NCBI GenBank assembly: GCA_963925675.1
Contig: CAWUSW010000036.1
Span: 33,526 to 97,525 of the forward strand
Length of the DNA: 64,000 nt
Origin: Eutrophocola sp963925675
GTDB taxonomy: Bacteria; Pseudomonadota; Gammaproteobacteria; Pseudomonadales; Pseudohongiellaceae
Reading direction: 5' to 3'
The translations under genes and the position numbers were made by a program. Numbering within the stretch: position 1 is the first letter of the stretch; the number at the start of each line of letters is the position of its first letter. Below the pieces are notes generated by a model. That model was given only the letters and a program-made list of their open reading frames with translations. It was not told the origin of the DNA and ran no database searches. Positions 1 to 8,865 of this stretch are shown here, piece after piece.

Positions 1-1
1 C

Positions 2-640
2 GGCGACACCTTCGATGCAGAAGTGGTAAATACAATTGAAGCGGGTGTTAAAGGGCAGTTTATGGACGGGAGAGTAAGAGCCAACTTCAGTGTGTTTAAA
101 TCTGAAGCGGAAGGAACCTACTTTTTCATTTTCCTCGCAGCCAACTCTACCCAGAATCTGGGGAATATGAATGAAGTGGAATACCAGGGTTTTGAGTTTG
201 ATCTGGCAGGCAGTCTGAATGATTATGTCAATATCAACTTTGGCCTCGGCTATGTCGATAGTGAAATCACTTCGTCACAAAATGTGAATGATATCGGTGA
301 CAAAGCACCTAATGTGTCCGAATATACACTCAATGTGGGCCTGGATTATCATCGACCCATCTCGGCATTTGGACAAGGTCTGGAAGCTTTTTTCCGGGTT
401 GATTATCAGATAATAGGGGACACTGCCTTTTTCGATAATAATCAAATAGGCACCAATGACCGCGATGATGTTCAACTTGTGGACTTCAGAGTGGGTATAG
501 AATTGCCGGACGACTGGTCTGTAACTGCCTGGGGAAAAAATGCCCTTGATGAAGAATATAATACCGAGTATTCAACCGGCGGATTTGTCTTTAAAGCATT
601 GCCGGCCAGATATGGTCTGGATTTTGTGAAACGCTTTTAA
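2..640 (+). CDS. TonB-dependent receptor, C-terminal part (5' end outside window)
   Basis: This is the end of an outer-membrane TonB-dependent receptor, a ligand-gated channel that imports scarce or large substrates using energy from TonB-ExbBD. The frame is open from base 2, so the gene begins before the window. The GTG at 23 is only an internal Val. The protein shows alternating short amphipathic strands typical of the barrel, a conserved-type segment with N-T-I-E-A-G-V-K near the left edge, and it ends in the usual outer-membrane C-terminal Phe (DFVKRF). The plug domain and TonB box are not visible, so the substrate cannot be read. Its neighbours, a VOC protein and DUF6152 proteins, suggest a catabolic locus. 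Confidence 0.85.
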   Translation, partial: GDTFDAEVVNTIEAGVKGQFMDGRVRANFSVFKSEAEGTYFFIFLAANSTQNLGNMNEVEYQGFEFDLAGSLNDYVNINFGLGYVDSEITSSQNVNDIGDKAPNVSEYTLNVGLDYHRPISAFGQGLEAFFRVDYQIIGDTAFFDNNQIGTNDRDDVQLVDFRVGIELPDDWSVTAWGKNALDEEYNTEYSTGGFVFKALPARYGLDFVKRF

Positions 641-698
641 TTAACCTATTATTGCTGATTGATTGTAGAGAATATCGGAATTAAACGAGGAATTAGAT

Positions 699-1253
699 AT
701 GAACGCACAAAACAAGCTGCCTTCCCGGCTTCATCATAATGCCTATGTGGTGAAAGACCTGGAGAGAACACGCCAGTTTTATGAAGATCTTCTTGGCTTG
801 CCCTTGACTGCAACCTGGTGTGAAAAAACTGAATTGTTTGGTAAAGAAAGAGTTTATTGTCATTGCTTTTTTAGTATTGCTGATGAAGGTGCTCTGGCAT
901 TCTTTCAGTTTGCCACAGAAGAAGATGCCGCTGAATTTGGACCGGATCTTCCTTTGTCCGGATTTCGCCATATAGCCTTGAAAGTTGGGCAGGATCTCCA
1001 GGATGAGATGGTGCAGAAGATTAAGAGTTCAGATTATCCAGAAGACAAATATTATTTTCTGGAGCATGGCTATTGCCATTCTCTTTATATGATTGACCCG
1101 GATGGCTTGATTGTAGAATTTTGCACTGACCATCCTGATGTTGAAAAAATCAATGATGCAGTACTGCCCATAGCGCATAGTGAACTCAAGCGCTGGCTGG
1201 CAGGTGATCATACGCCGAATAATGAAGCCTACCACCGGGAGCAGCCAGTATAG
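699..1253 (+). CDS. VOC-family (glyoxalase/extradiol dioxygenase fold) protein
   Basis: The 184-residue product belongs to the vicinal oxygen chelate superfamily, which includes glyoxalase I, extradiol dioxygenases and fosfomycin-resistance enzymes. The N-terminal L-H-H-N-A-Y-V-V strand, the helix with R-Q-F-Y-E-D-L-L-G-L, the F-R-H-I-A-L-K-V strand and the later L-I-V-E-F strand form the two beta-alpha-beta-beta-beta modules. His12 or His13, Gln70, His91 and Glu140 sit where metal ligands usually lie. A start at ATG 699 is supported by an AGGA box nine bases upstream. The gene follows the TonB receptor by about 60 bases. The substrate is unknown. An aromatic or glyoxal-type substrate is possible from the context. 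Confidence 0.8.
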   Translation: MNAQNKLPSRLHHNAYVVKDLERTRQFYEDLLGLPLTATWCEKTELFGKERVYCHCFFSIADEGALAFFQFATEEDAAEFGPDLPLSGFRHIALKVGQDLQDEMVQKIKSSDYPEDKYYFLEHGYCHSLYMIDPDGLIVEFCTDHPDVEKINDAVLPIAHSELKRWLAGDHTPNNEAYHREQPV

Positions 1254-1308
1254 GTTTTCATTCTCAAGACCACATGGTTTGTAGGAAGTCATGCAAAAAT
1301 AGCGCAAG

Positions 1309-1346
1309 AGGCCCGATCAGGTATTACCTGTACGGGCCTTCTTTTG
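1309..1346 (+). terminator. Rho-independent terminator after the VOC gene
   Basis: AGGCCCG (1309-1315) pairs with CGGGCCT (1333-1339). An inner CAGG/CCTG stem (1318-1321 with 1327-1330) lies inside, and a T-rich run follows. It closes the receptor-VOC unit. Confidence 0.75.
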
Positions 1347-1522
1347 TTAAGGGGCTATTGCGGGCTGAGATCAGCCTTTCTGGAAATATGAAAACAATCA
1401 GCAAAACGCTATTTTCCCATGAAATATATGATAAAGTCGGCATTTGACACATGGGGCATTTTTCTCAATTTTTACTGAATCTGCTACCCGTTTAAAAAAT
1501 TTAAAAGTTGGAGTTACTATCA

Positions 1523-1900
1523 ATGGACAAAGGGCTAATCAAAGGTATATCAGTTGTTTTTGGTTTGAGCTTAATGGTCAGTTCGGCTATGGCTCAGGAA
1601 GGTCATCCTTTAAAGGGATCCTGGATCGGTGAATGGTCTGGCAATACTACGCTGGGTGATTTTGTGCTGATTGTAATGGATTGGGATGGTGAGAATGTCA
1701 CTGGCATGATTAATCCAGGTACTGACAATATGGAAATTGATAATGTTGAACTGGATACATCAGACTGGTCAGTAGAGATTAATGCTGATGGTTATACCAT
1801 TGATGCAACGATACAAAGTCTGGAGCTACCTTCACGTGCGCTGGTAGGAAGCTGGAGAAGCCGTGATGGACGCGGTGACTTCGAAATAGTCAGGCAATAA
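1523..1900 (+). CDS. Small exported protein of unknown function
   Basis: The 125-residue product starts with a clear type I signal peptide: Lys residues, a hydrophobic core, then A-M-A before Gln. The mature part is about 100 residues, acidic, rich in Trp and Asp, and looks like a small beta-rich domain (G-S-W-I-G-E-W near its start and G-S-W-R-S-R-D-G near its end). I do not recognise a family. ATG 1523 is chosen because a GGAG box lies nine bases upstream; a TTG at 1508 in the same frame is less likely. It precedes the DUF6152 genes and is probably transcribed with them, so a periplasmic role in the same process is inferred. Confidence 0.65.
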   Translation: MDKGLIKGISVVFGLSLMVSSAMAQEGHPLKGSWIGEWSGNTTLGDFVLIVMDWDGENVTGMINPGTDNMEIDNVELDTSDWSVEINADGYTIDATIQSLELPSRALVGSWRSRDGRGDFEIVRQ

Positions 1901-1939
1901 GCAGAAAGATTATTTATTGAAAGAGTTGCAGACGGAATT

Positions 1940-3067
1940 ATGATGAAAAATATTAATTCAATAACAACCCTGGCGGGCTCGCTGCTTATTTTGCTGAGCG
2001 CTGGCAGTGTTAATGCCCATCATCCTATTCAAGGGAAATTTGATCCCGATGAACAGATGCAATTTTCAGGGCAGGTAAGCAAGGTAGATTGGCGCAGTCC
2101 TCACGTCCATGTGTTTGTGAATGTCACCGATGATAATCAATCAGTGAACTGGGCAGTTGAGCTGGAAAATCCAATGATACTCGTTAATAACGGCTGGAAA
2201 GAAAATTCGCTACGCCCGGGTGATGCGATCACTGTAGCGGGAATACTGGCAAGGGATGGGAGCAGACAGATCTGGGGCGAACAAGTCAGCCTTTCTGACA
2301 CTGGCCGTTCCGTATACTCGGTGTCTGAACTTAGTCCGAATAAGCCGCTTTCCCCAAGGCCTGTACCGCGCTGGCCACAAGATGACAAACCGGTATTGGG
2401 TGCGACTCCAGGTGGCATCGGCGGATTATGGAATTACCCTACTGAAAAAGCCCTGGTTGAAGATGGTGTGACTGTGGCGATGAACGACTATGGCCTACTG
2501 GAAAATATTAGCGATGCATCTCGTGTAGCTCCCATGCAGGACTGGGCGCTTGCCCGTTATGTGCATCGGCAGCAGCGGAGTTTGCGCGATGATCCAATGT
2601 ACCTGGACTGTAAACCTCCTGGTGGACCTCGTCAGTACCAGTCGAATCTGGGATTCCAGTTAATTGAAGACAAACAGAACGAACGAATTTTTGTCCTGCT
2701 TGGTAGTGGCAACAGAAATTACCGCATTATTTACCTGGATGGCAGAGATCCTTCGGGTCAGGTAGGTGGCGATGATGACAACCCTCTTTTTTATGGACGC
2801 TCTACAGGCAGCTGGGAAGGGGATACTCTTGTCGTTGATACCCGAGGATTTAATGAGGGGTTTTGGTTCACTAATGGTGGCTTACCCCATACTGACAAAC
2901 TTGCCATGGTGGAAAAATTTACGCGTACCAATTTCGACACACTGAATTATGAAGTAACTATCAATGACCCGGGTGCCTATACAAGGCCCTGGACTGCTAG
3001 CTGGGAAATGAGTTGGGTAGGTGGGCAAGAGCTTCCCTTTTCTTTATGTCAGCATAACAGGCAATAA
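1940..3067 (+). CDS. Exported two-domain protein: DUF6152 plus a second conserved domain
   Basis: The 375-residue product has a signal peptide ending N-A-H-H. Residues about 25-115 form a DUF6152 domain, seen in the A-H-H-P start, D-W-R-S-P-H-V-H-V and the G-D-A-I-T-V-A-G segment. Residues about 215-370 form a second domain with Y-L-D-G-R, G-S-W-E-G-D-T-L-V-V-D and G-L-P-H-T. Each half has a separate relative just downstream: the first half resembles the product at 3083-3502, the second that at 3568-4380. This makes it a fusion of what its neighbours encode apart. The function of these periplasmic families is unknown. ATG 1940 and 1943 are both possible starts. Confidence 0.75.
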   Translation: MMKNINSITTLAGSLLILLSAGSVNAHHPIQGKFDPDEQMQFSGQVSKVDWRSPHVHVFVNVTDDNQSVNWAVELENPMILVNNGWKENSLRPGDAITVAGILARDGSRQIWGEQVSLSDTGRSVYSVSELSPNKPLSPRPVPRWPQDDKPVLGATPGGIGGLWNYPTEKALVEDGVTVAMNDYGLLENISDASRVAPMQDWALARYVHRQQRSLRDDPMYLDCKPPGGPRQYQSNLGFQLIEDKQNERIFVLLGSGNRNYRIIYLDGRDPSGQVGGDDDNPLFYGRSTGSWEGDTLVVDTRGFNEGFWFTNGGLPHTDKLAMVEKFTRTNFDTLNYEVTINDPGAYTRPWTASWEMSWVGGQELPFSLCQHNRQ

Positions 3068-3082
3068 CTGAGGAAAACTGAA

Positions 3083-3502
3083 ATGAAAAACGTACTGAAA
3101 TTTATCCTGGCGGGCACTTTTTTGCTTGCCGGCAGCTCCTTTGCTCACCATTCTTTTGTGGCTGAGTTTGATTCCAATAAACCAATTCAGTTGCAGGGTA
3201 TTGTCACCAAAGTTGAGTGGACCAATCCCCATGTCTGGATTTATGTGAATGTTAAAGATCCTGAAAGCGGTGCAGTGGTTAACTGGGGCGCTGAAATGGG
3301 TCCTCCACATGGTTTGCAGCGACGTGGCTGGCGTCGAAATACTCTGGCCATCGGAACACCAATTACAGTTGATGGTTTCCTGGCGAGAAATGGTACGCCA
3401 CGAGTGAATGCCCGCAGCATTACCATGACGGCTACAGGTACTTCTCCAGGTCAAACACTTGATGCGGATTCCAGCAGTGTAGGTAGTGGCCAACAAAATT
3501 AA
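3083..3502 (+). CDS. Exported DUF6152-family protein
   Basis: The 139-residue product has a signal peptide cleaved before or near A-H-H-S-F. It then has the features of DUF6152: K-V-E-W-T-N-P-H-V-W-I-Y-V-N, a central R-R-G-W-R-R-N-T-L segment, and G-T-P-I-T-V-D-G-F-L-A-R-N-G. The domain has an OB-like beta pattern. The gene starts 15 bases after the two-domain DUF6152 gene and uses a GAGG box before ATG 3083. It is clearly homologous to the N-terminal half of that neighbour and to the product at 11768-12139. The paired His after the signal peptide hints at metal or ligand binding, but that is inference. Confidence 0.75.
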   Translation: MKNVLKFILAGTFLLAGSSFAHHSFVAEFDSNKPIQLQGIVTKVEWTNPHVWIYVNVKDPESGAVVNWGAEMGPPHGLQRRGWRRNTLAIGTPITVDGFLARNGTPRVNARSITMTATGTSPGQTLDADSSSVGSGQQN

Positions 3503-3567
3503 TACACTTTGCCTCGTTCTCCAGCTGTGAAAGGGACAATATTTTTCATAATAAGTGAGGCTTAATC

Positions 3568-4380
3568 GTGCTGACTAATACTTTGAGATGTTCTGCTACT
3601 TTGACTGGTATATTTTCTATACTGGCCTTGAGTTGGGGCACATTGCTGCAAGCGCAACCAACAACTGAAAATGGTGAGGTTTTTGAGTCGCCACCGAGGA
3701 ATGCGGCCGGCAGGGTGATGCTTAGCGGCGCCACTTTGGCAGATAAAGGCGTCTGGACCCCCAGGTTCAGCATTTTTGATCCTGTTGCGCCGGTTGAGGT
3801 AGTACCTTTCAAGCCTTGGGCAAAAGCTCTTTACGATGAGCGTCAATTACATGAACTCGAGCCACATGCACGCTGTAAGGCATCGGGGCTTTCACGTCAG
3901 TTTCTTACTCCTTATGGTGTTGAATTTGTAGAGCTTCCAGAGCTGAATCGAATACTGATTTTTGATATTGGTGGTCCGCATACTTATCGTGTTGTCTATA
4001 TGGATGGGAGGTCTCATCCGTCCGATTTGGAAGCAAGCAATTATGGTCATTCTGTTGGCTGGTGGGAAGGAGATACCCTGGTCATTGATAGCGTAGGGTT
4101 TAACGAAGACTTCTGGTTTGGCAGAAGAGGTTTGCCTCATACAGAACAGCTACATACCATCGAGCGTTTCAATCGTTATAACGCCAATCGGATTGATTAT
4201 GAAATCACAGTTGATGATCCCGGTGCTTACACCGCTTCCTATACAGGTGGTTTTAACCTGGGCTGGTCAGAAGGCACGGAGCTGTTTGAGTATGTTTGTC
4301 AGCAGGCCAACTATGCCCATGAGTTGATGGTTGGACAGGAATCTGACGCCGTGGACAGAAGTAGTCCCATAGTTCCATGA
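3568..4380 (+). CDS. Exported protein homologous to the C-terminal half of the DUF6152 fusion protein
   Basis: The 270-residue product begins at GTG 3568 with a signal peptide ending L-L-Q-A-Q. It lacks the DUF6152 domain. From about residue 90 on it matches the second half of the 1940-3067 product: Y-R-V-V-Y-M-D-G-R, G-W-W-E-G-D-T-L-V-I-D, G-F-N-E-D-F-W-F, R-G-L-P-H-T-E and D-D-P-G-A-Y-T. The conserved Asp and His residues look like a ligand or active site, but no function is established here. The stop codon lies in a 13-base tandem duplication (4369-4394). It closes the DUF6152 gene run before a shared terminator. Confidence 0.7.
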   Translation: MLTNTLRCSATLTGIFSILALSWGTLLQAQPTTENGEVFESPPRNAAGRVMLSGATLADKGVWTPRFSIFDPVAPVEVVPFKPWAKALYDERQLHELEPHARCKASGLSRQFLTPYGVEFVELPELNRILIFDIGGPHTYRVVYMDGRSHPSDLEASNYGHSVGWWEGDTLVIDSVGFNEDFWFGRRGLPHTEQLHTIERFNRYNANRIDYEITVDDPGAYTASYTGGFNLGWSEGTELFEYVCQQANYAHELMVGQESDAVDRSSPIVP

Positions 4381-4394
4381 GATAGTTCCATGAG
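4369..4394 (+). repeat. 13-base perfect tandem duplication across a stop codon
   Basis: ATAGTTCCATGAG occurs twice back to back (4369-4381 and 4382-4394). The first copy contains the stop codon of the preceding gene. Confidence 0.9.
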
Positions 4395-4421
4395 AATCTA
4401 GGAATTGTATTTATTCAGGAC

Positions 4422-4456
4422 GTAAAAAACCGAAGCTAAAAACTTCGGTTTTTTTA
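4422..4456. terminator. Bidirectional rho-independent terminator
   Basis: AAACCGAAG (4427-4435) pairs with CTTCGGTTT (4443-4451), flanked by A-rich and T-rich tracts. It can stop transcription from both sides, serving the DUF6152 run and the convergent malonyl-CoA decarboxylase gene. Confidence 0.85.
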
Positions 4457-4466
4457 CGGGTGTAAT

Positions 4467-5783
4467 TTAAGCCGGAAGTAATTGCCGGACATCAGCAGAG
4501 CAAACAATGGCGTAATCCTGACCATAACGTTCATGATTGTGTGCAAGAGTGGACTTATCATAAATATAGTTCACCATGATTCCTGCGCTTTGATTCAGGC
4601 CGTTTTCTGACACATCTGCCAGCCAGTTTATCTTTCCCAGGGTTGCGCCATTGCCCAGATGAAAACGTGCCACTGGGCAAGCAGGCTTTTCCCGACTTTT
4701 TACTTTAAGAAGATAGTAGGCACAAAGCCCCAGCAGATCTTTTTTAAGCTCAGTATTCTCCAATTGATCAGCAACTGGTTTATCGAGTAGCGCGGAAAGT
4801 TTGTCTTTGCTTTCACCCCCAAGAAAATCGATATTCGCCAGTTCAGTTTTAAGCCAGGAAGAAAAGTTTGGTACTGGTGATAGTGTGGAATAGGTCTTGA
4901 TACTGGAGTTTTCCCGTTCCAGTTGTTCCACCACCTGTTTTATTAACAGGTTTCCAAAAGACACGCCACGAAGACCTTTCAAGCAATTATTAATGGAATA
5001 AAAAATTGCTGTGTTGTAGGAGCTATGTTTGTTCTTATTCACCTCTTGTTTTATTAAATCAGAAACATTACTGCTGATTTCATTGGTCAGTGCCACTTCA
5101 ACAAAAATCAAAGGCTCATAAGACATTACTGGATGGAAAAAGCCAAAACAGCGTCGATCATCTTCAAGTCTTCTGCGTAAATCAGGCCAGCCCATGATTT
5201 CATGGACTGACTCATATTCAATGAGTTTTTCCAGAACAACCGCCGGGGTTTCCCAGTCTATGCGTCTGATTTCAAGAAAGCCCCGGTTAAACCAGGAACG
5301 AAAAAGGTACAGTAAATCGTTTTCTACGACGCTTAATCCAGGGTTGTTTGGCAGGGCATTAATTATATCTGCGCGCATTGAGATCAGCGATTGCGTACCC
5401 ATGGAAGCCATATTCAGCGCACGGAATAATTCCAGTCGTGGAGATTCGCTGGCTTTGTGGATTGCCTGAATAGCATCTTGTGTGCGTTTCGCCTGAAACT
5501 CTGAGATTGCCTGTTCTATGATGTTAAGATCGGCGCCAATTCCTGTCTCCAGGTATTGGAAAAACTCAGCTTTCTCTTCCTGACTGAATTGCGTATATGC
5601 TGAGATGATTTCTTCAGCCAATGCAATGGATGATGCCTCACCTTTAAGGCTTAACAGGACGTTGCATAACTCACCAATTTGTTCGGTTTTCGGTATGTTA
5701 TTTTTTGTGTAGAGATTACCCAGGGATTCAAGGCCCAGGTTGGATAATTTCTTAACCAGATTTTTTATAGATACAGCTTTCAT
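4467..5783 (-). CDS. Malonyl-CoA decarboxylase
   Basis: The 438-residue product is a malonyl-CoA decarboxylase, which converts malonyl-CoA to acetyl-CoA and CO2 in the cytoplasm. The N-terminal half is the helical domain. The C-terminal GNAT-like catalytic domain carries the family segments F-H-P-V-M-S-Y-E-P-L-I-F-V-E-V-A-L, A-I-F-Y-S-I-N-N-C-L-K-G-L-R-G-V-S-F-G-N, S-P-V-P-N-F-S-S-W-L and P-V-A-R-F-H-L-G-N-G. The conserved catalytic Ser and His of the family map to the S-P-V-P and F-H-L-G regions. Length is normal. It converges on the DUF6152 run. No malonate transporter or malonyl-CoA synthetase lies nearby, so the malonyl-CoA source is open. Confidence 0.9.
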   Translation of the reverse strand: MKAVSIKNLVKKLSNLGLESLGNLYTKNNIPKTEQIGELCNVLLSLKGEASSIALAEEIISAYTQFSQEEKAEFFQYLETGIGADLNIIEQAISEFQAKRTQDAIQAIHKASESPRLELFRALNMASMGTQSLISMRADIINALPNNPGLSVVENDLLYLFRSWFNRGFLEIRRIDWETPAVVLEKLIEYESVHEIMGWPDLRRRLEDDRRCFGFFHPVMSYEPLIFVEVALTNEISSNVSDLIKQEVNKNKHSSYNTAIFYSINNCLKGLRGVSFGNLLIKQVVEQLERENSSIKTYSTLSPVPNFSSWLKTELANIDFLGGESKDKLSALLDKPVADQLENTELKKDLLGLCAYYLLKVKSREKPACPVARFHLGNGATLGKINWLADVSENGLNQSAGIMVNYIYDKSTLAHNHERYGQDYAIVCSADVRQLLPA

Positions 5784-5988
5784 AGGAATTGTCGATTGTT
5801 GTTTTTGAAACCTTACTCAGGCTAACAGGGGAGAGTGGGTAACACAGATGAACTTATACCATTATACATTTGTATCGGCTATGAATGAATATGCAATTTT
5901 AATCACTGCACAAAATTAGCAAGCCGTGGCTGACTAAGATAGAATTTTATCAATGATTATTCTCCACTCAATAAAAGGGACTCCGCTT

Positions 5989-6681
5989 TTGAAATATGTA
6001 TTTGAACCACCTGGTCTCACTTTGATACCCGTTGCAAATTCAGCACAGGAGTTTCCTGTTCACAGGGTTTATTGTGTGGGTAAAAACTATGCAGCCCATG
6101 TCAGGGAGATGGGACTGGATCCCAAGCGTGACCCTCCATGTTTTTTTATGAAACCGGCAGATGCGATTGTTACAACAGGGCGGATACCTTACCCGCCCGG
6201 AACCACCAATTATCATTATGAAGCCGAACTTGTCATCGCCATTGGCAAACAAGGCAGTAATATCCATGCTGAAGACGTGATGAGCTATATCTATGGCTAT
6301 GCAGTAGGTTTTGACATGACACGCCGTGACCTGCAGATCTCTTCAGGTAAATTGGGCTACCCTTGGGAGACAGGAAAGGGTTTTGACTATTCTGCCCCTA
6401 TTTCATCTGTCTACCCGCTGAGTGAGGTCGGGAGAATCGATAGCGGTCGCATAGCACTTACAGTAAATGGTGAAACCCGGCAAGATTCTGATATCAGCGA
6501 CATGATCTGGAAGAATCATGAAATAATTTCTGAATTATCCCGGCTCTTCATCCTGCAGCCAGGTGATCTTATTTTTACTGGAACCCCAGCTGGTGTTGGA
6601 GCTGTAGTACCGGGTGACAAACTGGTGGCTTCAATTGAAAAACTTGGCGAGGTGGCTATTGAGATTGTTGAGCCACTGTAA
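5989..6681 (+). CDS. Fumarylacetoacetate-hydrolase family protein, fumarylpyruvate-hydrolase-like
   Basis: This FAH-superfamily enzyme cleaves C-C bonds in beta-diketo acids in ring-cleavage pathways. It shows Y-C-V-G-K-N-Y-A-A-H-V-R-E-M-G, F-F-M-K-P-A-D-A-I, the metal ligands in H-Y-E-A-E-L-V-I-A-I, G-Y-A-V-G-F-D-M-T-R-R-D-L-Q and F-T-G-T-P-A-G-V-G. This pattern fits fumarylpyruvate hydrolase of gentisate breakdown. I place the start at TTG 5989, because AAGGGA lies eight bases upstream and the family usually begins K-Y-V-F-E-P-P. ATG 5953 is in frame and would add 12 residues but has no ribosome site. No ring-cleavage dioxygenase of the gentisate type is seen nearby. Confidence 0.85.
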   Translation: MKYVFEPPGLTLIPVANSAQEFPVHRVYCVGKNYAAHVREMGLDPKRDPPCFFMKPADAIVTTGRIPYPPGTTNYHYEAELVIAIGKQGSNIHAEDVMSYIYGYAVGFDMTRRDLQISSGKLGYPWETGKGFDYSAPISSVYPLSEVGRIDSGRIALTVNGETRQDSDISDMIWKNHEIISELSRLFILQPGDLIFTGTPAGVGAVVPGDKLVASIEKLGEVAIEIVEPL

Positions 6682-6798
6682 TTCCTGGTCTTCTTGTTGG
6701 CGTTAAATAAGGGCCGCAAGGCCTTGGTAAAGTCAGAGATTTGATGTCAGGACTCTTGCTTTTTGCTACCTTTAAGTTTTTCTGACCGAAGCACTACT

Positions 6799-8160
6799 AT
6801 GCAAGCGCGTTCCCATTCATTCAGAACACTTCTTGATCGCCGATTTATAGTTACCTATCTGGTAGGTATCTCCAGTGGATTTCCCTGGGTGCTGCATGGT
6901 TCTGTGCTTACCTTGTGGATGCAAAGTGAAGGTCTTAGTCGTTCTGCTATTGGCTATATTGGAGCTATCACGGCTATTTATGCTTTTAACTGGGCATGGG
7001 CGCCAGTGATAGATCGCTTGCGTTTACCTGTTCTATACAAACTTTTTGGTCAACGTCGTTCCTGGATTCTGTTTTGCCAGGGCTTGATGATTGTCATGTT
7101 GTGGTTGATGAGTACGGCAGACCCGGCCAATAACTTATTCATGGTAGGTGTGTTTGCACTGGGTATTGCAATAGTTTCTGCCAGTCAGGATGTGTCCATT
7201 GACGCCTACCGGGTGATGCTTTTCCGGCGCGAGGAAATGGATGAAAAAATCCCTTATGCCTCTGCCATTGCTACTGCCGGCTGGTATTCCGGTTACGCCT
7301 TTATCGGTGGCACTCTGGCCTTATGGCTGGGTGGTGAAAGCATGGGGATGGAATGGCCACAGGTTTATCGAGCATTGACAGGCTTTGTGATTCTGCTGAT
7401 GATTGCAGTGATGTTATCGCCGGAGCCCCTGGAGCAGGAAGCAAAAGAAAAACAGTACGACACTGATGGAAAAGAAAAAGCACCTGCTACCTGGTTGCAA
7501 GAAACCTTATTTATTCCCTTTACTGAATTTTTCCAGCGTTGTGGCTTTAAGCTGGCCCTGGGTATTCTTGTGTTTCTGTTCAGTTTCAGGCTTGGTGAAG
7601 CAATGCTGGGACGCATGTCTCTGGTCTTTTATGTGGAGCTTGGATTTAGCACAGAAGAAATTGCGCTGTATTCGAAGTTCCTTGGTGGCTTTGCCACTAT
7701 TATTTTTTCCTTGATTGGTGCCTTCATCAACACGCGATTTGGGATTGTACGAGGCATGCTGGTAGGTGGTATTGCTATGGCCTCATCAAATTTATTGTAT
7801 GCATTGATGGCGAAAGTCGGACCAGAACCCTGGTTGTTTGTTATCACTTTGCTGGTGGATAACTTTACACAGGCTTTTGCGACAGTCTGCGCTGTTTCCT
7901 TTATTTCATATTTTGCCAGTCGCACCTATACGGGGACGCAATTTGCCCTGATGACGTCCATTTCTAATTTTGGTCGTACCTCCCTGGCAGCCAGTAGTGG
8001 TGCCATTGTCGATGGCCTTGATGGTAATTGGACAATTTTCTTTGTGATGACGACACTAATGGTGATTCCAGCATTATTGATTCTTGTATGGATGGGGAAA
8101 ATGCTGGGAGAGTATAAAGGCAATACTGTGGGTGCTGTGGGTAAAGAGGCGCAGAATTGA
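6799..8160 (+). CDS. AmpG-like major facilitator superfamily transporter
   Basis: The roughly 453-residue product is an inner-membrane permease with about 12 hydrophobic segments and a cytoplasmic loop near residues 215-240 rich in Lys and Glu. The start (R-F-I-V-T-Y-L-V-G-I-S-S-G-F-P), the Q-D-V-S-I-D-A-Y-R segment after the fourth helix, and G-W-Y-S-G-Y are typical of the AmpG/PAT branch. That branch imports muropeptides, and its other members carry acetyl-CoA or unknown solutes. ATG 6799 is taken as start; a TTG 36 bases upstream is in frame. The gene is not next to beta-lactamase or muropeptide recycling genes, so the substrate is uncertain. Confidence 0.8.
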   Translation: MQARSHSFRTLLDRRFIVTYLVGISSGFPWVLHGSVLTLWMQSEGLSRSAIGYIGAITAIYAFNWAWAPVIDRLRLPVLYKLFGQRRSWILFCQGLMIVMLWLMSTADPANNLFMVGVFALGIAIVSASQDVSIDAYRVMLFRREEMDEKIPYASAIATAGWYSGYAFIGGTLALWLGGESMGMEWPQVYRALTGFVILLMIAVMLSPEPLEQEAKEKQYDTDGKEKAPATWLQETLFIPFTEFFQRCGFKLALGILVFLFSFRLGEAMLGRMSLVFYVELGFSTEEIALYSKFLGGFATIIFSLIGAFINTRFGIVRGMLVGGIAMASSNLLYALMAKVGPEPWLFVITLLVDNFTQAFATVCAVSFISYFASRTYTGTQFALMTSISNFGRTSLAASSGAIVDGLDGNWTIFFVMTTLMVIPALLILVWMGKMLGEYKGNTVGAVGKEAQN

Positions 8161-8209
8161 CAGAGGCTGATCTGGAGTTCAGGTTGAGTTATTAGCCACT
8201 ACTTAATGC

Positions 8210-8860
8210 TCAGGCGGGAAGGTGGCCGCTTTTAATCCAAAGTAATGAATCTTCAATAAATACTGGCTTATGCTCACTGGCATGGGGCCGTCGACTCCAG
8301 AAGCCAGCGCCATACTCGCCAAACTGATCGGAATATTTTCCCCGAATTACATAAATTTCCTCACCACCATCATGACTATGCAAGGGAGACTCGGCTCCTG
8401 CGGGAATATCTATCAATTGAACTTTTTCTGTTTCAAATTCATGCATTATCAGAATTTTTACCCCGTTCTCCCTTTCTTGCCAGTCGGCCTTGTCCGTTTC
8501 GATAGCTTTACGCTCTTTATCCCCAGGCTTCATCTGGTGCAACTTAACCAGAATCACACAGCCTTCCTTGCTGAAAGGTGAATGGATAAAACCCATGGGA
8601 TTGCGAAAATATGTGCCGGCAAGGAAGTCGCCAGTCTCATCAGAAAAAGTTCCTTCCAGTACCAGTATTTCCTCGCCGAGAGGATGATTGTGGCTATTGA
8701 AGCTGGCACCGGCATCATATTTAACAATGCTGGTGGCATGACCACCTTCGGCTTCTTCACGGGCCAGAGGTTTGCGCCAGACGCCAGCTTTGGGGCTGGC
8801 AACCCAGTCCAGTGTCAGAGTATTAATTGACACAAATTGTGAAAAATCCATGTTCAGCAT
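8210..8860 (-). CDS. Double-cupin protein with ChrR-like cupin domains
   Basis: The 216-residue product carries two similar cupin domains. The first has H-N-H-P-L-G-E-E-I-L-V-L-E-G (residues about 56-70) and the second H-S-H-D-G-G-E-E-I-Y-V-I-R-G (about 162-176). Each holds the His-x-His-x5-Glu metal site of the ChrR-type cupin. Such proteins bind Zn or Fe, and some act as anti-sigma factors or dioxygenases. No N-terminal zinc anti-sigma domain is present here, so an enzyme or sensor role is more likely. ATG 8860 has an AGGA box nine bases upstream inside the end of the amidohydrolase gene. That gene lies five bases upstream, so the two are probably co-transcribed. Confidence 0.8.
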   Translation of the reverse strand: MLNMDFSQFVSINTLTLDWVASPKAGVWRKPLAREEAEGGHATSIVKYDAGASFNSHNHPLGEEILVLEGTFSDETGDFLAGTYFRNPMGFIHSPFSKEGCVILVKLHQMKPGDKERKAIETDKADWQERENGVKILIMHEFETEKVQLIDIPAGAESPLHSHDGGEEIYVIRGKYSDQFGEYGAGFWSRRPHASEHKPVFIEDSLLWIKSGHLPA

Positions 8861-8865
8861 AGTGC

